A stretch of DNA of 64,000 nt from positions 1,550,001 to 1,614,000 of the forward strand of contig NZ_CP031223.1 of assembly GCF_008973485.1 (NCBI RefSeq), read 5' to 3'. Origin of the DNA: Psychrobacillus glaciei (lineage in GTDB: Bacteria > Bacillota > Bacilli > Bacillales_A > Planococcaceae). The notes below the pieces were generated by a model. That model was not told the origin of the DNA. It saw only the letters and a list, made by a program, of their open reading frames with translations, and did no database searches. This document shows positions 1-9,989 of the stretch, piece by piece. A program made the translations under genes and the position numbers. Positions within the stretch are counted from its first letter, which is position 1. Each line of letters starts with the position of its first letter.

Positions 1-1
1 T

Positions 2-1492
2 GTTGAACCTTCTCCTGAACCAATTGAAATAAATATAGTTTCAGAAGTTGTAGAGAACGAAGATTATCAACTACCAGCAATCACGCTTTTAGATGCGCCT
101 GCTCATAGCGATCAAAGTGGTGAGTTAAATGCCATTCAGGCAAACGCCAAGAAATTAGAACAAACATTTTTAAGTTTTGGAGTAAAGGCCAAAGTTACAC
201 AAGTACATTTAGGACCTGCTGTAACAAAATATGAAGTACTACCGGATGTAGGAGTTAAGGTAAGTCGTATTGTCAGTTTGCACGATGATTTGGCATTAGC
301 CCTCGCTGCAAGAGACATACGAATTGAAGCCCCAATTCCCGGAAAATCAGCAGTTGGTATAGAAGTACCAAACAAAGAAGTAGCGATTGTAAGTTTAAGT
401 GAAGTACTGGAATCTGAAGAAAATAATAAGCCGAATTTAAAACTATTAATAGGATTCGGGCGAGATGTTACTGGTCAAGCAGTATTAGCTGAACTGAACA
501 AGATGCCTCATTTACTCGTTGCTGGCTCGACAGGTAGTGGGAAAAGTGTTTGTATTAATGGGATTATTGTTAGTATTATGATGCGTGCGAAACCTCATGA
601 AGTAAAAATGATGATGATTGATCCAAAAATGGTGGAGTTAAATGTATACAATGGGATTCCACATCTATTAGCACCTGTCGTAACAGATCCAAGAAAAGCT
701 TCTCAAGCATTGAAGAAAATTGTTTCTGAAATGGAAAGAAGATATGATCTATTCTCTCATACAGGTACTCGTAATATGGAGGGATATAACGAGCATATTG
801 ATAAATGGAATGAAGAAAACGAGGAAAAACATCCAAAACTTCCTTATATTGTTGTTATTGTAGACGAGCTAGCTGACTTAATGATGGTTGCTTCAAGTGA
901 TGTAGAGGATTCCATTACTAGGCTTGCACAAATGGCACGAGCTGCAGGTATACATTTAATTATCGCCACACAGAGACCGAGTGTGGATGTAATAACTGGT
1001 ATTATAAAAGCAAATATTCCTTCCAGAATTGCATTTGCAGTGTCTTCTGCAATTGATTCACGCACCATATTAGATATGGGAGGTGCTGAAAAGTTACTGG
1101 GTCGAGGAGATATGTTATTTTTGCCAGCGGGTAGCTCTAAGCCAGTTCGAGTTCAAGGTGCTTATTTATCTGATGCGGAAGTAGAGAGGGTAGTTGACTT
1201 TGTTATTGAACAGCAAAAAGCAAACTATCAAGAAGAGATGATTCCAGAAGAAACTTCAGATTCGGAAGAACAAATGGATCGTGACGACCTGTATGATGAT
1301 GTAGTTCAATTAGTTACGGAAATGCAGACTGCATCGGTTTCTTTATTGCAACGTCGCTTTAGAATTGGATATTCCAGAGCTGCAAGAATTATTGATCAGT
1401 TGGAAATGAATGGAGTAGTGGGACCTTACGAAGGTAGTAAGCCTCGGCAGGTACTTGCTCCAAAATACCCATTAGATCACGACCTTACATGA
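2..1492 (+). CDS. spoIIIE: DNA translocase SpoIIIE, C-terminal part (5' end outside window)
   Basis: The reading frame is open from the first bases of the window, so only the last 496 codons are present. SpoIIIE is the septum-bound ATPase that pumps chromosomal DNA into the forespore. The visible part has the end of the linker, the FtsK alpha domain, and the RecA-like motor with Walker [10 protein letters not shown] (bases 524-550) and Walker [11 protein letters not shown] (about 850-880). The last ~65 residues form the winged-helix gamma domain that reads polarity sequences ([20 protein letters not shown]). The end matches what is known of SpoIIIE rather than SftA, and the next genes (GntR regulator, then the ymfF group) follow the B. 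subtilis spoIIIE locus. The gene is followed by a short AT-rich gap without a clear terminator. Confidence 0.93.
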   Translation, partial: VEPSPEPIEINIVSEVVENEDYQLPAITLLDAPAHSDQSGELNAIQANAKKLEQTFLSFGVKAKVTQVHLGPAVTKYEVLPDVGVKVSRIVSLHDDLALALAARDIRIEAPIPGKSAVGIEVPNKEVAIVSLSEVLESEENNKPNLKLLIGFGRDVTGQAVLAELNKMPHLLVAGSTGSGKSVCINGIIVSIMMRAKPHEVKMMMIDPKMVELNVYNGIPHLLAPVVTDPRKASQALKKIVSEMERRYDLFSHTGTRNMEGYNEHIDKWNEENEEKHPKLPYIVVIVDELADLMMVASSDVEDSITRLAQMARAAGIHLIIATQRPSVDVITGIIKANIPSRIAFAVSSAIDSRTILDMGGAEKLLGRGDMLFLPAGSSKPVRVQGAYLSDAEVERVVDFVIEQQKANYQEEMIPEETSDSEEQMDRDDLYDDVVQLVTEMQTASVSLLQRRFRIGYSRAARIIDQLEMNGVVGPYEGSKPRQVLAPKYPLDHDLT

Positions 1493-1576
1493 CGAAATGA
1501 TTACAGTCAAATGAAATTATGATTAAATCTTTTTTAAAATAAGAATAAAAGTATTTATTTCAATCATTAATAATGG

Positions 1577-1622
1577 TATAGTATGACTGATTAGTAGGAA
1601 TGTTTTACATCAGAGGTCTGAT
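1577..1622 (+). promoter_or_regulatory. Promoter region and palindrome upstream of nupR
   Basis: TATAGT at 1577-1582 is a good -10 candidate; the -35 is weak. Downstream, ATCAGA-gg-TCTGAT (1609-1622) is a perfect 6-bp-arm palindrome about 25 bases before the start codon. Its position inside the leader of a GntR gene suggests an autoregulatory operator. That function is inferred from placement only. Confidence 0.45.
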
Positions 1623-1646
1623 CTCTATAAAATGGTGGTGTTTTCG

Positions 1647-2375
1647 TTGACAATCAAAGTGGACAATCGTCATTTATATCTTCAAGTAATTGACCGTCTA
1701 AAAAAAGACATTGAAAAAGGCATTTTCAAAGAAAAGGAAAAACTTCCTTCTGAATTTGAATTAGCTAAATCACTTGGAGTAAGTCGTGCAACTTTACGAG
1801 AAGCGCTTCGTTTATTGGAAGAAGAAAATGTCATTATGAGAAGACATGGCGTTGGAACATTTGTGAATTCAAAACCCGTGTTTACTTCAGGAATTGAGCA
1901 ACTCTCAAGTGTTTCATCCATGATTCGGAGTGTTGGTATGGAACCGGGTACGATTTATTTAAGTTCTTTGCAAACGCTTCCTTCTAAAGATGATTTAGAA
2001 CGCTTTCAATGCAACGAAGAACAATCTATTATTTCTATGGAACGAGTACGTACAGCAAATGGTGAGCCAGTTGTATATTGTATCGATAAAGTTCCAGAAC
2101 AATATTTGCCAAATGATTTTCTCGTTAGAGAAGAAGGTTCCATTTTTTCTGCTTTAGAGGAATCTGGAGACATTCGTGTATCACATGCAGTAGCTTTCAT
2201 TGATCCAGTGGGATATCATGAAGTTGCTTCACCAACATTGAATTGCGAACCAGAAACTTCATTGCTAGTATTAAAGCAACTTCACTACGATGAAAATGAT
2301 CGAGTTGTTTTATACTCGAAAAATTATTTTAGAGCAGATAAGTTTAGCTTTCATGTTGTTCGAAAAAGGGTGTAA
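1647..2375 (+). CDS. nupR: GntR/HutC-family regulator, NupR (YmfC)-like
   Basis: The product is ~242 aa: an N-terminal GntR winged helix (residues ~5-70, with the typical [15 protein letters not shown] and [18 protein letters not shown] helices) and a C-terminal UTRA ligand-binding domain. A TTG start at 1647 is chosen because GGTGGTG lies 6 bases upstream; the ATG at 1632 has no ribosome site. In B. subtilis the corresponding gene after spoIIIE is ymfC, which I recall as NupR, repressor of the nupNOPQ guanosine importer. Here it sits directly in front of a nupNOPQ-like operon, which supports that role. Ligand and operator are not shown by the sequence. Confidence 0.8.
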   Translation: MTIKVDNRHLYLQVIDRLKKDIEKGIFKEKEKLPSEFELAKSLGVSRATLREALRLLEEENVIMRRHGVGTFVNSKPVFTSGIEQLSSVSSMIRSVGMEPGTIYLSSLQTLPSKDDLERFQCNEEQSIISMERVRTANGEPVVYCIDKVPEQYLPNDFLVREEGSIFSALEESGDIRVSHAVAFIDPVGYHEVASPTLNCEPETSLLVLKQLHYDENDRVVLYSKNYFRADKFSFHVVRKRV

Positions 2376-2422
2376 AATCATTTAAATTCCTGCTGATAAG
2401 AAAATTAATGGAGGTTTTCAAT

Positions 2423-3499
2423 TTGACGAAACGTAATTTTGGATTAGGACTGTCACTTGTATTAGCTGCTGGTACTATCCTTGGAGCTTGTGGTTCAAAA
2501 GATGAAGGAACAACTTCTAAAGGGTCAGAAAGCACAGGTACTCCTGAAGCAAAAGATTTCTCACTAGCAATGGTAACGGATGTTGGTGGGATTGATGACA
2601 AATCATTCAACCAATTAGCTTGGGAAGGTATTGAAGCGTTTGGTAAAGAAAACGGCCTTAAAAAAGGTGATGGTGGATACGATTACCTTCAATCAGCTGG
2701 AAATGCTGATTATTCAACAAACTTAACAAGCTTAGCACGTCGTAACTTTGACGTAGTATACGGTATTGGTTTCTTGATGGAACAACCAATTGCTACAATT
2801 GCAGAACAAAAACCAGATAATCACTTTGCTTTAATTGACTCTATTGTTGATGCGCCAAACGTTGCTTCTGTAATGTTTAAAGAACAAGAAGGTTCATACC
2901 TAGCTGGTGTTGCAGCTGCTCTTATGTCTAAATCTAAAAAAATCGGTTTCGTAGGTGGAATGGAAATTCCAGTAATCGAACGTTTTGAAGCTGGGTTCTT
3001 AGAAGGTGTTAAAGCTGTAGATCCAAGTATTAAAGTAGATGTACAGTATACAGGTAAATTCGATGATGCTGCACTTGGTAAAACAACTGCAAACCGTATG
3101 TATTCTTCAGGCGTAGATATTATTTTCCACGCTGCAGGTGGTACTGGTAACGGAGTATTTTCTGAAGCAAAAGAACGTAAAAAGAAAGATCCAAATGCTA
3201 ATGTATGGGTAATCGGAGTTGACTCTGACCAATATGCAGAAGGTCAAGTTGGAGATAAAAACGTAACACTTACTTCTATGCAAAAACGTGTAGATGTTGC
3301 AGTACAAGAAATTGCTAAACTTGCAATGGATGGTAACTTCCCTGGTGGTAAAACAACTACTTATGGTATAGCTGAAGGTGGAGTTGGTCTTGCTGACTCA
3401 CGTGGAGCTATTTCAGATGATGTTTTAGCTAAAGTGAAAGAATACTCCGATAAAATTGCTGCTGGAGAAATTGTTGTACCTGAAAAAGCGGAAAAATAA
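2423..3499 (+). CDS. nupN: Nucleoside-binding lipoprotein, BmpA/Med family (NupN)
   Basis: This is the extracellular substrate-binding lipoprotein of a nucleoside ABC importer. The N-terminus ([17 protein letters not shown]) is a type II signal peptide with lipobox ILGAC. The mature part is the BMP fold, with [20 protein letters not shown] near the start and the [17 protein letters not shown] segment. The TTG start at 2423 is preferred because GGAGG sits 8 bases upstream and overlaps the ATG at 2408 that an ORF caller would choose. It is the first gene of the importer and is separated from the ATPase gene by a strong hairpin, which would keep the binding protein in excess. Confidence 0.9.
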   Translation: MTKRNFGLGLSLVLAAGTILGACGSKDEGTTSKGSESTGTPEAKDFSLAMVTDVGGIDDKSFNQLAWEGIEAFGKENGLKKGDGGYDYLQSAGNADYSTNLTSLARRNFDVVYGIGFLMEQPIATIAEQKPDNHFALIDSIVDAPNVASVMFKEQEGSYLAGVAAALMSKSKKIGFVGGMEIPVIERFEAGFLEGVKAVDPSIKVDVQYTGKFDDAALGKTTANRMYSSGVDIIFHAAGGTGNGVFSEAKERKKKDPNANVWVIGVDSDQYAEGQVGDKNVTLTSMQKRVDVAVQEIAKLAMDGNFPGGKTTTYGIAEGGVGLADSRGAISDDVLAKVKEYSDKIAAGEIVVPEKAEK

Positions 3500-3510
3500 G
3501 TAAGCCAAAC

Positions 3511-3543
3511 ATCATAAAGACCGAATTATTCGGTCTTTATGAT
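3511..3543 (+). terminator. Strong hairpin between nupN and nupO
   Basis: A perfect 15-bp stem (arms 3511-3525 and 3529-3543, core AAAGACCGAA / TTCGGTCTTT) with a 3-base loop follows the nupN stop and precedes ATTTTAATT. It is a terminator or mRNA-end stabiliser inside the importer operon. Confidence 0.8.
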
Positions 3544-3753
3544 ATTTTAATTAATAGATGAAAGATTTTAAATATTTAAAGTCTTATTTGGGTTGTATGC
3601 AAAATCTAATGTTGAAGGTGGACATATTCAGTTTGGAGTAAAATAGTTTGACAACAATATCAATCAAGAAGTATTTTTATAGACTGACTGAATAAAAAAA
3701 TTTAAAGTCTTTCCTGTATTAATTTTGTACTAGTATAGTAGGGAGTGAATTCA

Positions 3754-5304
3754 TTGGATTATGTAATAGAGATGCTTGGTATTCGAAAAGAGTTTGGATC
3801 GTTTGTTGCAAATGATAACATTACCCTTCAATTAAAAAAGGGAGAAATTCATGCTCTTTTGGGAGAAAATGGTGCTGGGAAGTCCACACTCATGAACGTC
3901 CTATTTGGACTATATCAACCTGAAGCTGGGGAGATAAAAGTTAATGGGAAATCTGTTAACATTACTGATCCCAATGTAGCTAATGATCTTGGCATTGGAA
4001 TGGTTCATCAGCATTTTATGCTTGTTGAAAATTTTACAGTTACTGAAAATATTATTTTAGGAAATGAACTAACAAAAAGCGGAATGCTTAATATTAAAGA
4101 TGCTGCGAAGAAAATCCAGGCATTGTCCGAAATGTATGGTTTAGAAGTAGATCCATATGCAAAAATCGAAGACATATCTGTAGGTATGCAACAACGTGTT
4201 GAAATATTAAAGACGCTTTATCGAGGAGCAGAAATATTAATTTTCGATGAACCAACAGCTTCTCTTACACCTCAAGAAATAACGGAACTAATTCAAATAA
4301 TGAAACGATTGATCCAAGAAGGAAAATCGATTATTTTAATTACACATAAGCTCAAGGAAATTATGGATGTTTCTGATCGAGTGACAGTTATTCGTAAAGG
4401 TGTAGGAATTGGAACCGTTATTACAGCAGAAACAAATCCAAATGATTTAGCTTCATTAATGGTAGGTAGACAAGTTGATTTCACTACTGTAAAAGATGAA
4501 GCCCATCCTACAGAAGATTCATTAATAGTGAAAAACCTAGTCGTAACAGACTATCGTGGGGTAGAGAAAATCAAAGGGTTAAATTTAACAGTACGTAAAG
4601 GTGAAATTTTGGGGATAGCAGGGATTGATGGAAACGGTCAATCGGAATTAATTGAAGCTATTACTGGCCTTCGTAAAGTGAAAAGTGGAACAATTTCCAT
4701 CAATGGAAAAGATGTGACCAATAAAAAGCCTCGTACTATTACTGAAGCTGGGGTTGGTCATATTCCACAGGATCGACATAAACATGGACTAGTTCTCGAT
4801 TTTTCAATTGGACATAATATCGCGTTACAAACATACTATATCCCTCCAATTTCTAAAAACGGAATTATTAATTACGGTAAAGTATCGGAACTTGCGCAAA
4901 AAATAATTACTGACTTTGATGTTCGTACGCAAGGGGAAGATACACTTGCTCGATCTCTATCAGGTGGAAATCAGCAAAAAGCAATTATTGGACGAGAAGT
5001 TATTCGAAATCCCGAATTATTAATCGCTGCTCTTCCAACACGTGGATTGGATGTAGGAGCAATCGAATTCATTCATCAACGCTTAATCGAACAACGTGAT
5101 AAAGGAAAAGCGGTACTTCTTCTATCTTTCGAGTTAGATGAAGTCATGAATGTATCGGATCGTATAGCAGTTATTTATGATGGTCAAATTGTCGATACTT
5201 TATTGCCAAAAGAAACAACGGAGCAAGAGCTTGGTTTGTTAATGGCTGGACAAACAAAAAATGAAAAAGATGTAAATCAGGGGGATAAATCGCATGTCGA
5301 ATAG
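3754..5304 (+). CDS. nupO: Nucleoside ABC importer ATPase with two ABC domains (NupO)
   Basis: Two fused ATP-binding domains. The first has Walker A GENGAGKST, signature ISVGMQQRVE and Walker B IFDEPTASL. The second has a degenerate Walker A (GIDGNGQSE), signature LSGGNQQKA and ALPTRGLDVGA. This asymmetric pair is usual for ribose/BMP-type importers. The TTG start at 3754 has GGGAGTG 6 bases upstream. A TATAGT box (about 3736-3741) just before the gene suggests its own promoter in addition to read-through from nupN. It overlaps nupP by 11 bases. Confidence 0.9.
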   Translation: MDYVIEMLGIRKEFGSFVANDNITLQLKKGEIHALLGENGAGKSTLMNVLFGLYQPEAGEIKVNGKSVNITDPNVANDLGIGMVHQHFMLVENFTVTENIILGNELTKSGMLNIKDAAKKIQALSEMYGLEVDPYAKIEDISVGMQQRVEILKTLYRGAEILIFDEPTASLTPQEITELIQIMKRLIQEGKSIILITHKLKEIMDVSDRVTVIRKGVGIGTVITAETNPNDLASLMVGRQVDFTTVKDEAHPTEDSLIVKNLVVTDYRGVEKIKGLNLTVRKGEILGIAGIDGNGQSELIEAITGLRKVKSGTISINGKDVTNKKPRTITEAGVGHIPQDRHKHGLVLDFSIGHNIALQTYYIPPISKNGIINYGKVSELAQKIITDFDVRTQGEDTLARSLSGGNQQKAIIGREVIRNPELLIAALPTRGLDVGAIEFIHQRLIEQRDKGKAVLLLSFELDEVMNVSDRIAVIYDGQIVDTLLPKETTEQELGLLMAGQTKNEKDVNQGDKSHVE

Positions 5305-6340
5305 AGTAGTAAATATACTTGTCCCTGTTATTTCTGTTATTTTAGGGCTGCTTGTTGGAGCAATCGTGATGTTAGTAAGCGGCTATGATCCTATAGCAGG
5401 ATATAGTGCATTATGGAATGGTATTTTTGGTGATGCATATACGATGGGTGAAACAATACGACAGATAACCCCTTACTTATTATCAGGATTAGCGGTAGCG
5501 TTTGCTTTCCGTACGGGGTTATTTAATATAGGGGTTGAAGGTCAACTACTTGTCGGGTGGTTTGCGGCTGCGTATGTTGGAATCGCATTTGATCTCCCAA
5601 TGTATATTCATTTGCCTTTTGCCATTATCGCTGCAGCCTTAGCAGGTGCATTGTGGGCATTCATTCCAGGTCTATTAAAGGCCAAGTTACAAGTGCATGA
5701 AGTTATCGTAACAATTATGATGAACTATATAGCACTTCACACAACAAATGCACTTATCCGTGTTGTTTCTCATGGTGGGGAAAATACAGGGAACATTAAA
5801 CCAACTGCATCATTAAAATCCGCATTCTTTGAAAGTATAACGGATTATTCTAGATTACATTATGGTATTTTCATTGCACTTGCAATGGTTTTAGTCATGT
5901 GGTTTATTTTAGAAAAGACAACAACTGGCTTTGAATTGAAAGCAGTTGGATTCAACAAAAATGCTTCTCAATATGCTGGTATGAATGTTCAGAAAAATAT
6001 CATTCTTTCCATGGTTATCTCAGGAGCATTTGCAGGACTCGCAGGAGCGATGGAAGCACTTGGTACTTTCCAATATGCAAATGTTAATGGTGGATTCACC
6101 GGAATAGGATTTGATGGTATAGCAGTAGCTCTGTTAGGTGCTAATACACCACTTGGGATTATTTTTGGTGCAACTTTATTTGGCGCGTTAAAATTTGGAT
6201 CTTTGAATATGCCAAATGCAGCTGAAATACCTGTTGAGATCGTATCGATTGTCATAGCAATCATTATTTTCTTCGTAGCTTGTGGTTACGTAATTCGCTA
6301 TTTCCTTGTAAAAATGAACAAGAAAAAGGAGGCGAAATAG
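5294..6340 (+). CDS. nupP: Nucleoside ABC importer permease (NupP)
   Basis: A polytopic permease of the BPD_transp_2 family, ~348 aa, with about nine hydrophobic segments and the conserved region GLFNIGVEGQLLVGWFAAA. The AVGFNKNASQYAGM segment is the usual cytoplasmic coupling loop. The start overlaps the end of nupO and has a GGGGGAT ribosome site. With NupQ it forms the membrane channel for purine nucleosides. Confidence 0.9.
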   Translation: MSNRVVNILVPVISVILGLLVGAIVMLVSGYDPIAGYSALWNGIFGDAYTMGETIRQITPYLLSGLAVAFAFRTGLFNIGVEGQLLVGWFAAAYVGIAFDLPMYIHLPFAIIAAALAGALWAFIPGLLKAKLQVHEVIVTIMMNYIALHTTNALIRVVSHGGENTGNIKPTASLKSAFFESITDYSRLHYGIFIALAMVLVMWFILEKTTTGFELKAVGFNKNASQYAGMNVQKNIILSMVISGAFAGLAGAMEALGTFQYANVNGGFTGIGFDGIAVALLGANTPLGIIFGATLFGALKFGSLNMPNAAEIPVEIVSIVIAIIIFFVACGYVIRYFLVKMNKKKEAK

Positions 6341-6341
6341 T

Positions 6342-7301
6342 ATGAGCTTTTTAGATGTTCTATATTTCATCATTCCAGCGGCTATTTTTTATGCCGCACC
6401 ACTTATCTTTACTGCTATTGGTGGGGTTTTCTCTGAGCGATCAGGTGTTGTTAATATTGGACTAGAAGGTTTAATGGTAATGGGTGCATTTATCGGTATA
6501 CTATTTAACTTGAAGTTCGTCGACGTATTTGGAACTTATACTCCGTGGGTTTCACTTCTTGCAGCAATGGTTGTGTGTGCAATATTTTCTTTAATGCATG
6601 CAGTTGCTTCCATATCTTTCCGTGCAGATCAAACAATCTCCGGAGTAGCGATTAATATGCTTGGTGTTGCAGTCGCATTATTTTCTGTGAAACTGATTTT
6701 TGGCAAAGGTCAAACAGACTACATTCAGGAACGTTTTATTCGATTTGATATTCCTTTTTTAAGTGACATTCCAGTCCTTGGACCGATGTTTTTCAAAGAT
6801 GTATATTCTACATCTATCTTAGCTATTGGAGTAGCGATAGGAGCTTGGTTTGTCATATATAAAACTCCATTTGGCTTACGCCTCCGTGCTGTTGGTGAAC
6901 ATCCAATGGCGGCTGATACAATGGGAGTAAATGTAACAAAAATGCGTTATATAGCGGTTATATTATCTGGTGTTCTTGCTGGAATTGGTGGTGCAGTATA
7001 TTCTCAATCCATCTCTGGAGAATTCAGTCATACTACTATTAATGGACAAGGTTTCATGGCACTTGCTGCGATGATTTTCGGTAAGTGGCATCCACTTGGT
7101 GCACTTGGAGCAGCGTTATTCTTTGGTTTCGCTCAAGCGCTAAGTATTGTTGGTGGTCAAATTCCTTATATCGATCAAGTACCAAGCTACTTCTTGCATA
7201 TTTTGCCGTATGTTTTAACGATTTTGGCAGTTGCAGGGTTTATTGGTAAAGCACATGCACCAAAAGCTAGTGGCGTACCGTATATTAAAGGAAAACGATA
7301 A
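6342..7301 (+). CDS. nupQ: Nucleoside ABC importer permease (NupQ)
   Basis: The second permease of the importer, 319 aa, with the paired motif SGVVNIGLEGLMVMGAF and a coupling loop RAVGEHPMAADTMGVNV. It starts one base after the nupP stop, with a GGAGG ribosome site inside nupP. It is the last gene of the operon; a hairpin follows. Heterodimer with NupP inferred from the family. Confidence 0.9.
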   Translation: MSFLDVLYFIIPAAIFYAAPLIFTAIGGVFSERSGVVNIGLEGLMVMGAFIGILFNLKFVDVFGTYTPWVSLLAAMVVCAIFSLMHAVASISFRADQTISGVAINMLGVAVALFSVKLIFGKGQTDYIQERFIRFDIPFLSDIPVLGPMFFKDVYSTSILAIGVAIGAWFVIYKTPFGLRLRAVGEHPMAADTMGVNVTKMRYIAVILSGVLAGIGGAVYSQSISGEFSHTTINGQGFMALAAMIFGKWHPLGALGAALFFGFAQALSIVGGQIPYIDQVPSYFLHILPYVLTILAVAGFIGKAHAPKASGVPYIKGKR

Positions 7302-7309
7302 AACTTTTA

Positions 7310-7336
7310 GGGGCCAAATTCTTTTGGTTCCTTTTT
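7310..7336 (+). terminator. Rho-independent terminator after nupQ
   Basis: Stem GGGGCCAAA / TTTTGGTTCC (with G-T pairs), followed by TTTTTGTTT. Confidence 0.75.
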
Positions 7337-7414
7337 GTTTGTCATGGAATCCTTTGAACATGTATAGTGAAGAGAAGAAAGAGTTAAACTAGAAAGAAAA
7401 AGGGGGACAACAAC

Positions 7415-8692
7415 ATGTTTCAGCAGTTTGAACTTGCACATGGTGTGAAGTTATATGTACGACCGACAGAACAATTTAAAACAATTAATATCTCATTTAA
7501 ATGGAAACAGCCAATAACAGTAAAAGATGCCTCAATTCGAGCAGTTCTTTCCAATATCCTTCAATATAGTAATGAAGTGTATCCTTCGAATGCAGATTTT
7601 CGTAAACGTTTAGATGATCTATATGGAACGGCACTATATTTTGATACAACCAAAAAGGGGAACAATCATATTTTTTCGTTAAATGCAGAAACGGTGAATG
7701 ATGCTTATTTATCGAACGAAAAAGTTGTTGATGAAGTTTTTTCTTTACTTGCAACCGTAATCTTTAAACCCCTTTTAGTAAACGGGAAATTTGTTGATTC
7801 CATAGTAAAACGTGAAAAAGAGCAAGTGATAGAGCGTATTCAATCCATGTATGATGATAAAACAAGATATGCACAACAACGTTTACTTGAAAATATTCGT
7901 CCCGATCATCCTGCCTCTATTTCTTCAAATGGGACAGTTGCAGAAGTAAAAGTAATTACAAATGACCAACTAATTGAAATGCACGAAAAATTATTACATG
8001 AAGATGAGTTATCTATTTATATAGTTGGGGATATAAACGTCGAAGAGATAAAAGAAAAAATGAAAAACTATTTTCCATTTTCGAATAGAACGGAGAAACT
8101 ACCAACGGAGGTAGTTAACAAGCAAGGGAAAAACGATACAAATTATTTACATGAAATACAAGACATGAAACAAGGGAAGTTACATATTGCCTATCATACT
8201 CCGATTACTTTTTATTCAGAAGAATACCCAATTATGCAAATGACAAATGGCATATTAGGTGGATTTGCGCATTCAAAAATATTCATGAATGTCCGGGAAA
8301 AAGAAAGTATGGCTTATTATGCATCCAGTAATTATTCTTCTTTGTACGGTTTAATATTTGTATTAGCAGGTATTGATTCGAACTTACAGGAAAAAGCAGT
8401 TCAATTAATTGATGAACAGATACTAGCTATGCAAAAAGGTGACATTTCAGACTTAGAAATAAACCAAACAAAATCGATGTTAAAGAATCAATTAAAAGAA
8501 GCTTTAGATTCTGCACGAGCACAAATTGATATTTATGATCAATATAAAGAGCTAAACGAAGACTTTAAAGTAGAAGAATGGGTAGAAAAATGGTCCAACG
8601 TGACAAAGGAACAAATACAACAAATGGCTTCTAAAATAGAGAAGGAATTTGTCTATTTCCTATCTGGTAAGGACGGTGCAAACAATGAATGA
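7415..8692 (+). CDS. ymfF: M16-family peptidase homologue without zinc site (YmfF)
   Basis: A 425-aa pitrilysin/insulinase-fold protein. The place where an M16 peptidase has HxxEH reads LSNILQYSNEVY, so it lacks the zinc ligands and is probably the inactive half of a heterodimer. The active partner is encoded next (ymfH, with HFLEH), overlapping by 8 bases. The AGGGGGA ribosome site is 6 bases from the ATG. Substrate unknown; related pairs process short peptides. Synteny with B. subtilis ymfF-ymfH. Confidence 0.87.
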   Translation: MFQQFELAHGVKLYVRPTEQFKTINISFKWKQPITVKDASIRAVLSNILQYSNEVYPSNADFRKRLDDLYGTALYFDTTKKGNNHIFSLNAETVNDAYLSNEKVVDEVFSLLATVIFKPLLVNGKFVDSIVKREKEQVIERIQSMYDDKTRYAQQRLLENIRPDHPASISSNGTVAEVKVITNDQLIEMHEKLLHEDELSIYIVGDINVEEIKEKMKNYFPFSNRTEKLPTEVVNKQGKNDTNYLHEIQDMKQGKLHIAYHTPITFYSEEYPIMQMTNGILGGFAHSKIFMNVREKESMAYYASSNYSSLYGLIFVLAGIDSNLQEKAVQLIDEQILAMQKGDISDLEINQTKSMLKNQLKEALDSARAQIDIYDQYKELNEDFKVEEWVEKWSNVTKEQIQQMASKIEKEFVYFLSGKDGANNE

Positions 8693-9989
8693 AACATATT
8701 TCAAGCAACTAGAAGAAACTTTATATCATGAGCAATTACCTAATGGCTTAAATGTATATATTTTACCTAAAAAAGGATTCTCTAAAACTTATGTAACATT
8801 TACGACGAATTATGGATCCGTTGACCGAGAATTTATACCGCATGGTAAAGAGGAACCTGTAATTGTGCCAGATGGAATTGCTCACTTTTTAGAGCATAAG
8901 ATGTTTGAAAAAGAAGACGGAGATGTATTTCAAAAGTTTAGTGAAAATGGTGCTTCTGCTAATGCATTCACTTCTTTTACAAGAACTGCCTACTTATTTT
9001 CTTCCACAGACCTTGTGTTAGAAAATACGAAAGTATTGCTTGATTTTGTGCAACAACCATATTTTACTGAACAAACTGTTGAAAAAGAAAAAGGGATTAT
9101 TGCCCAGGAAATCACTATGTATGACGACCAACCAGATTGGCGTTTATACTTTGGTGCAATTGAGAATATGTATAAAGAGCATCCGGTAAAAATAGATATC
9201 GCAGGAACTGTTGAATCGATAAAACAAATTACTGCTGATCATTTGTATGAATGTTATAACACGTTTTACCACCCTTCAAATATGATTGTATTTGTTGTGG
9301 GGGCAGTGAATCCAGAAAAAATGATGACTTTTATTAAGGAAGATCAAGCATCGAAGTCATTCGAACCACCACAAGAAATTAAACGCTTTTTTCCAAATGA
9401 GCAAAACGCTGTGGCAATCTCCGAAAGAACATTGCAAATGGATGTACAAAAACCAAAAGTTATATTTGGGATTAAATCTAATAATACAACTATATCTGGC
9501 AAAGAAATGTTAAATTATGAACTTTCTATGCAAGTGGCAGTGGAAATGATTTTCGGAAGAACTTCCTCCTTTTATCAAAATGTATACGAAACAGGGTTAA
9601 TCGATGAATCGTATTCAGCAGATTACTCTATGGAACATGGTTATGGTTTTACGATGATTGGCTCCGATTCTATAAATCCTGATATGCTTGTTCATGCGGT
9701 CAAACAAACCATTACAGACAATTCGAAAGAGTGGAAGTTTTCAGAGGAAGATTTAAAACGAATTACACGGAAAAAGATCGGATTTTTCTTGCGTGCTTTA
9801 AATTCTATTGAATATATTGCCAATCAATTTACACGGTATTCGTTTAACAATATGAATTTATTTGATGTAGTACCTGCTTTGGAAAATTTAACGATGGAAC
9901 AAGTGAAGGAAGCTTTTGAATCGCTAAAAAATGAAAATACGCACTCTGTATTTAAAATTATTCCAAATTTGAAAAAGAACGATGAGTAA
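8685..9989 (+). CDS. ymfH: M16-family zinc peptidase (YmfH)
   Basis: 434 aa from the ATG at 8685, which overlaps the ymfF stop by 8 bases. The zinc motif HFLEH (about residue 58) is followed by the downstream glutamate region typical of M16 (EKGIIAQEITMYDDQPDW), so this is the catalytic subunit. It is translationally coupled to ymfF before it and ymfI after it. The frame extends upstream to 8649, but that is inside ymfF and lacks a ribosome site. Confidence 0.88.
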   Translation: MNETYFKQLEETLYHEQLPNGLNVYILPKKGFSKTYVTFTTNYGSVDREFIPHGKEEPVIVPDGIAHFLEHKMFEKEDGDVFQKFSENGASANAFTSFTRTAYLFSSTDLVLENTKVLLDFVQQPYFTEQTVEKEKGIIAQEITMYDDQPDWRLYFGAIENMYKEHPVKIDIAGTVESIKQITADHLYECYNTFYHPSNMIVFVVGAVNPEKMMTFIKEDQASKSFEPPQEIKRFFPNEQNAVAISERTLQMDVQKPKVIFGIKSNNTTISGKEMLNYELSMQVAVEMIFGRTSSFYQNVYETGLIDESYSADYSMEHGYGFTMIGSDSINPDMLVHAVKQTITDNSKEWKFSEEDLKRITRKKIGFFLRALNSIEYIANQFTRYSFNNMNLFDVVPALENLTMEQVKEAFESLKNENTHSVFKIIPNLKKNDE

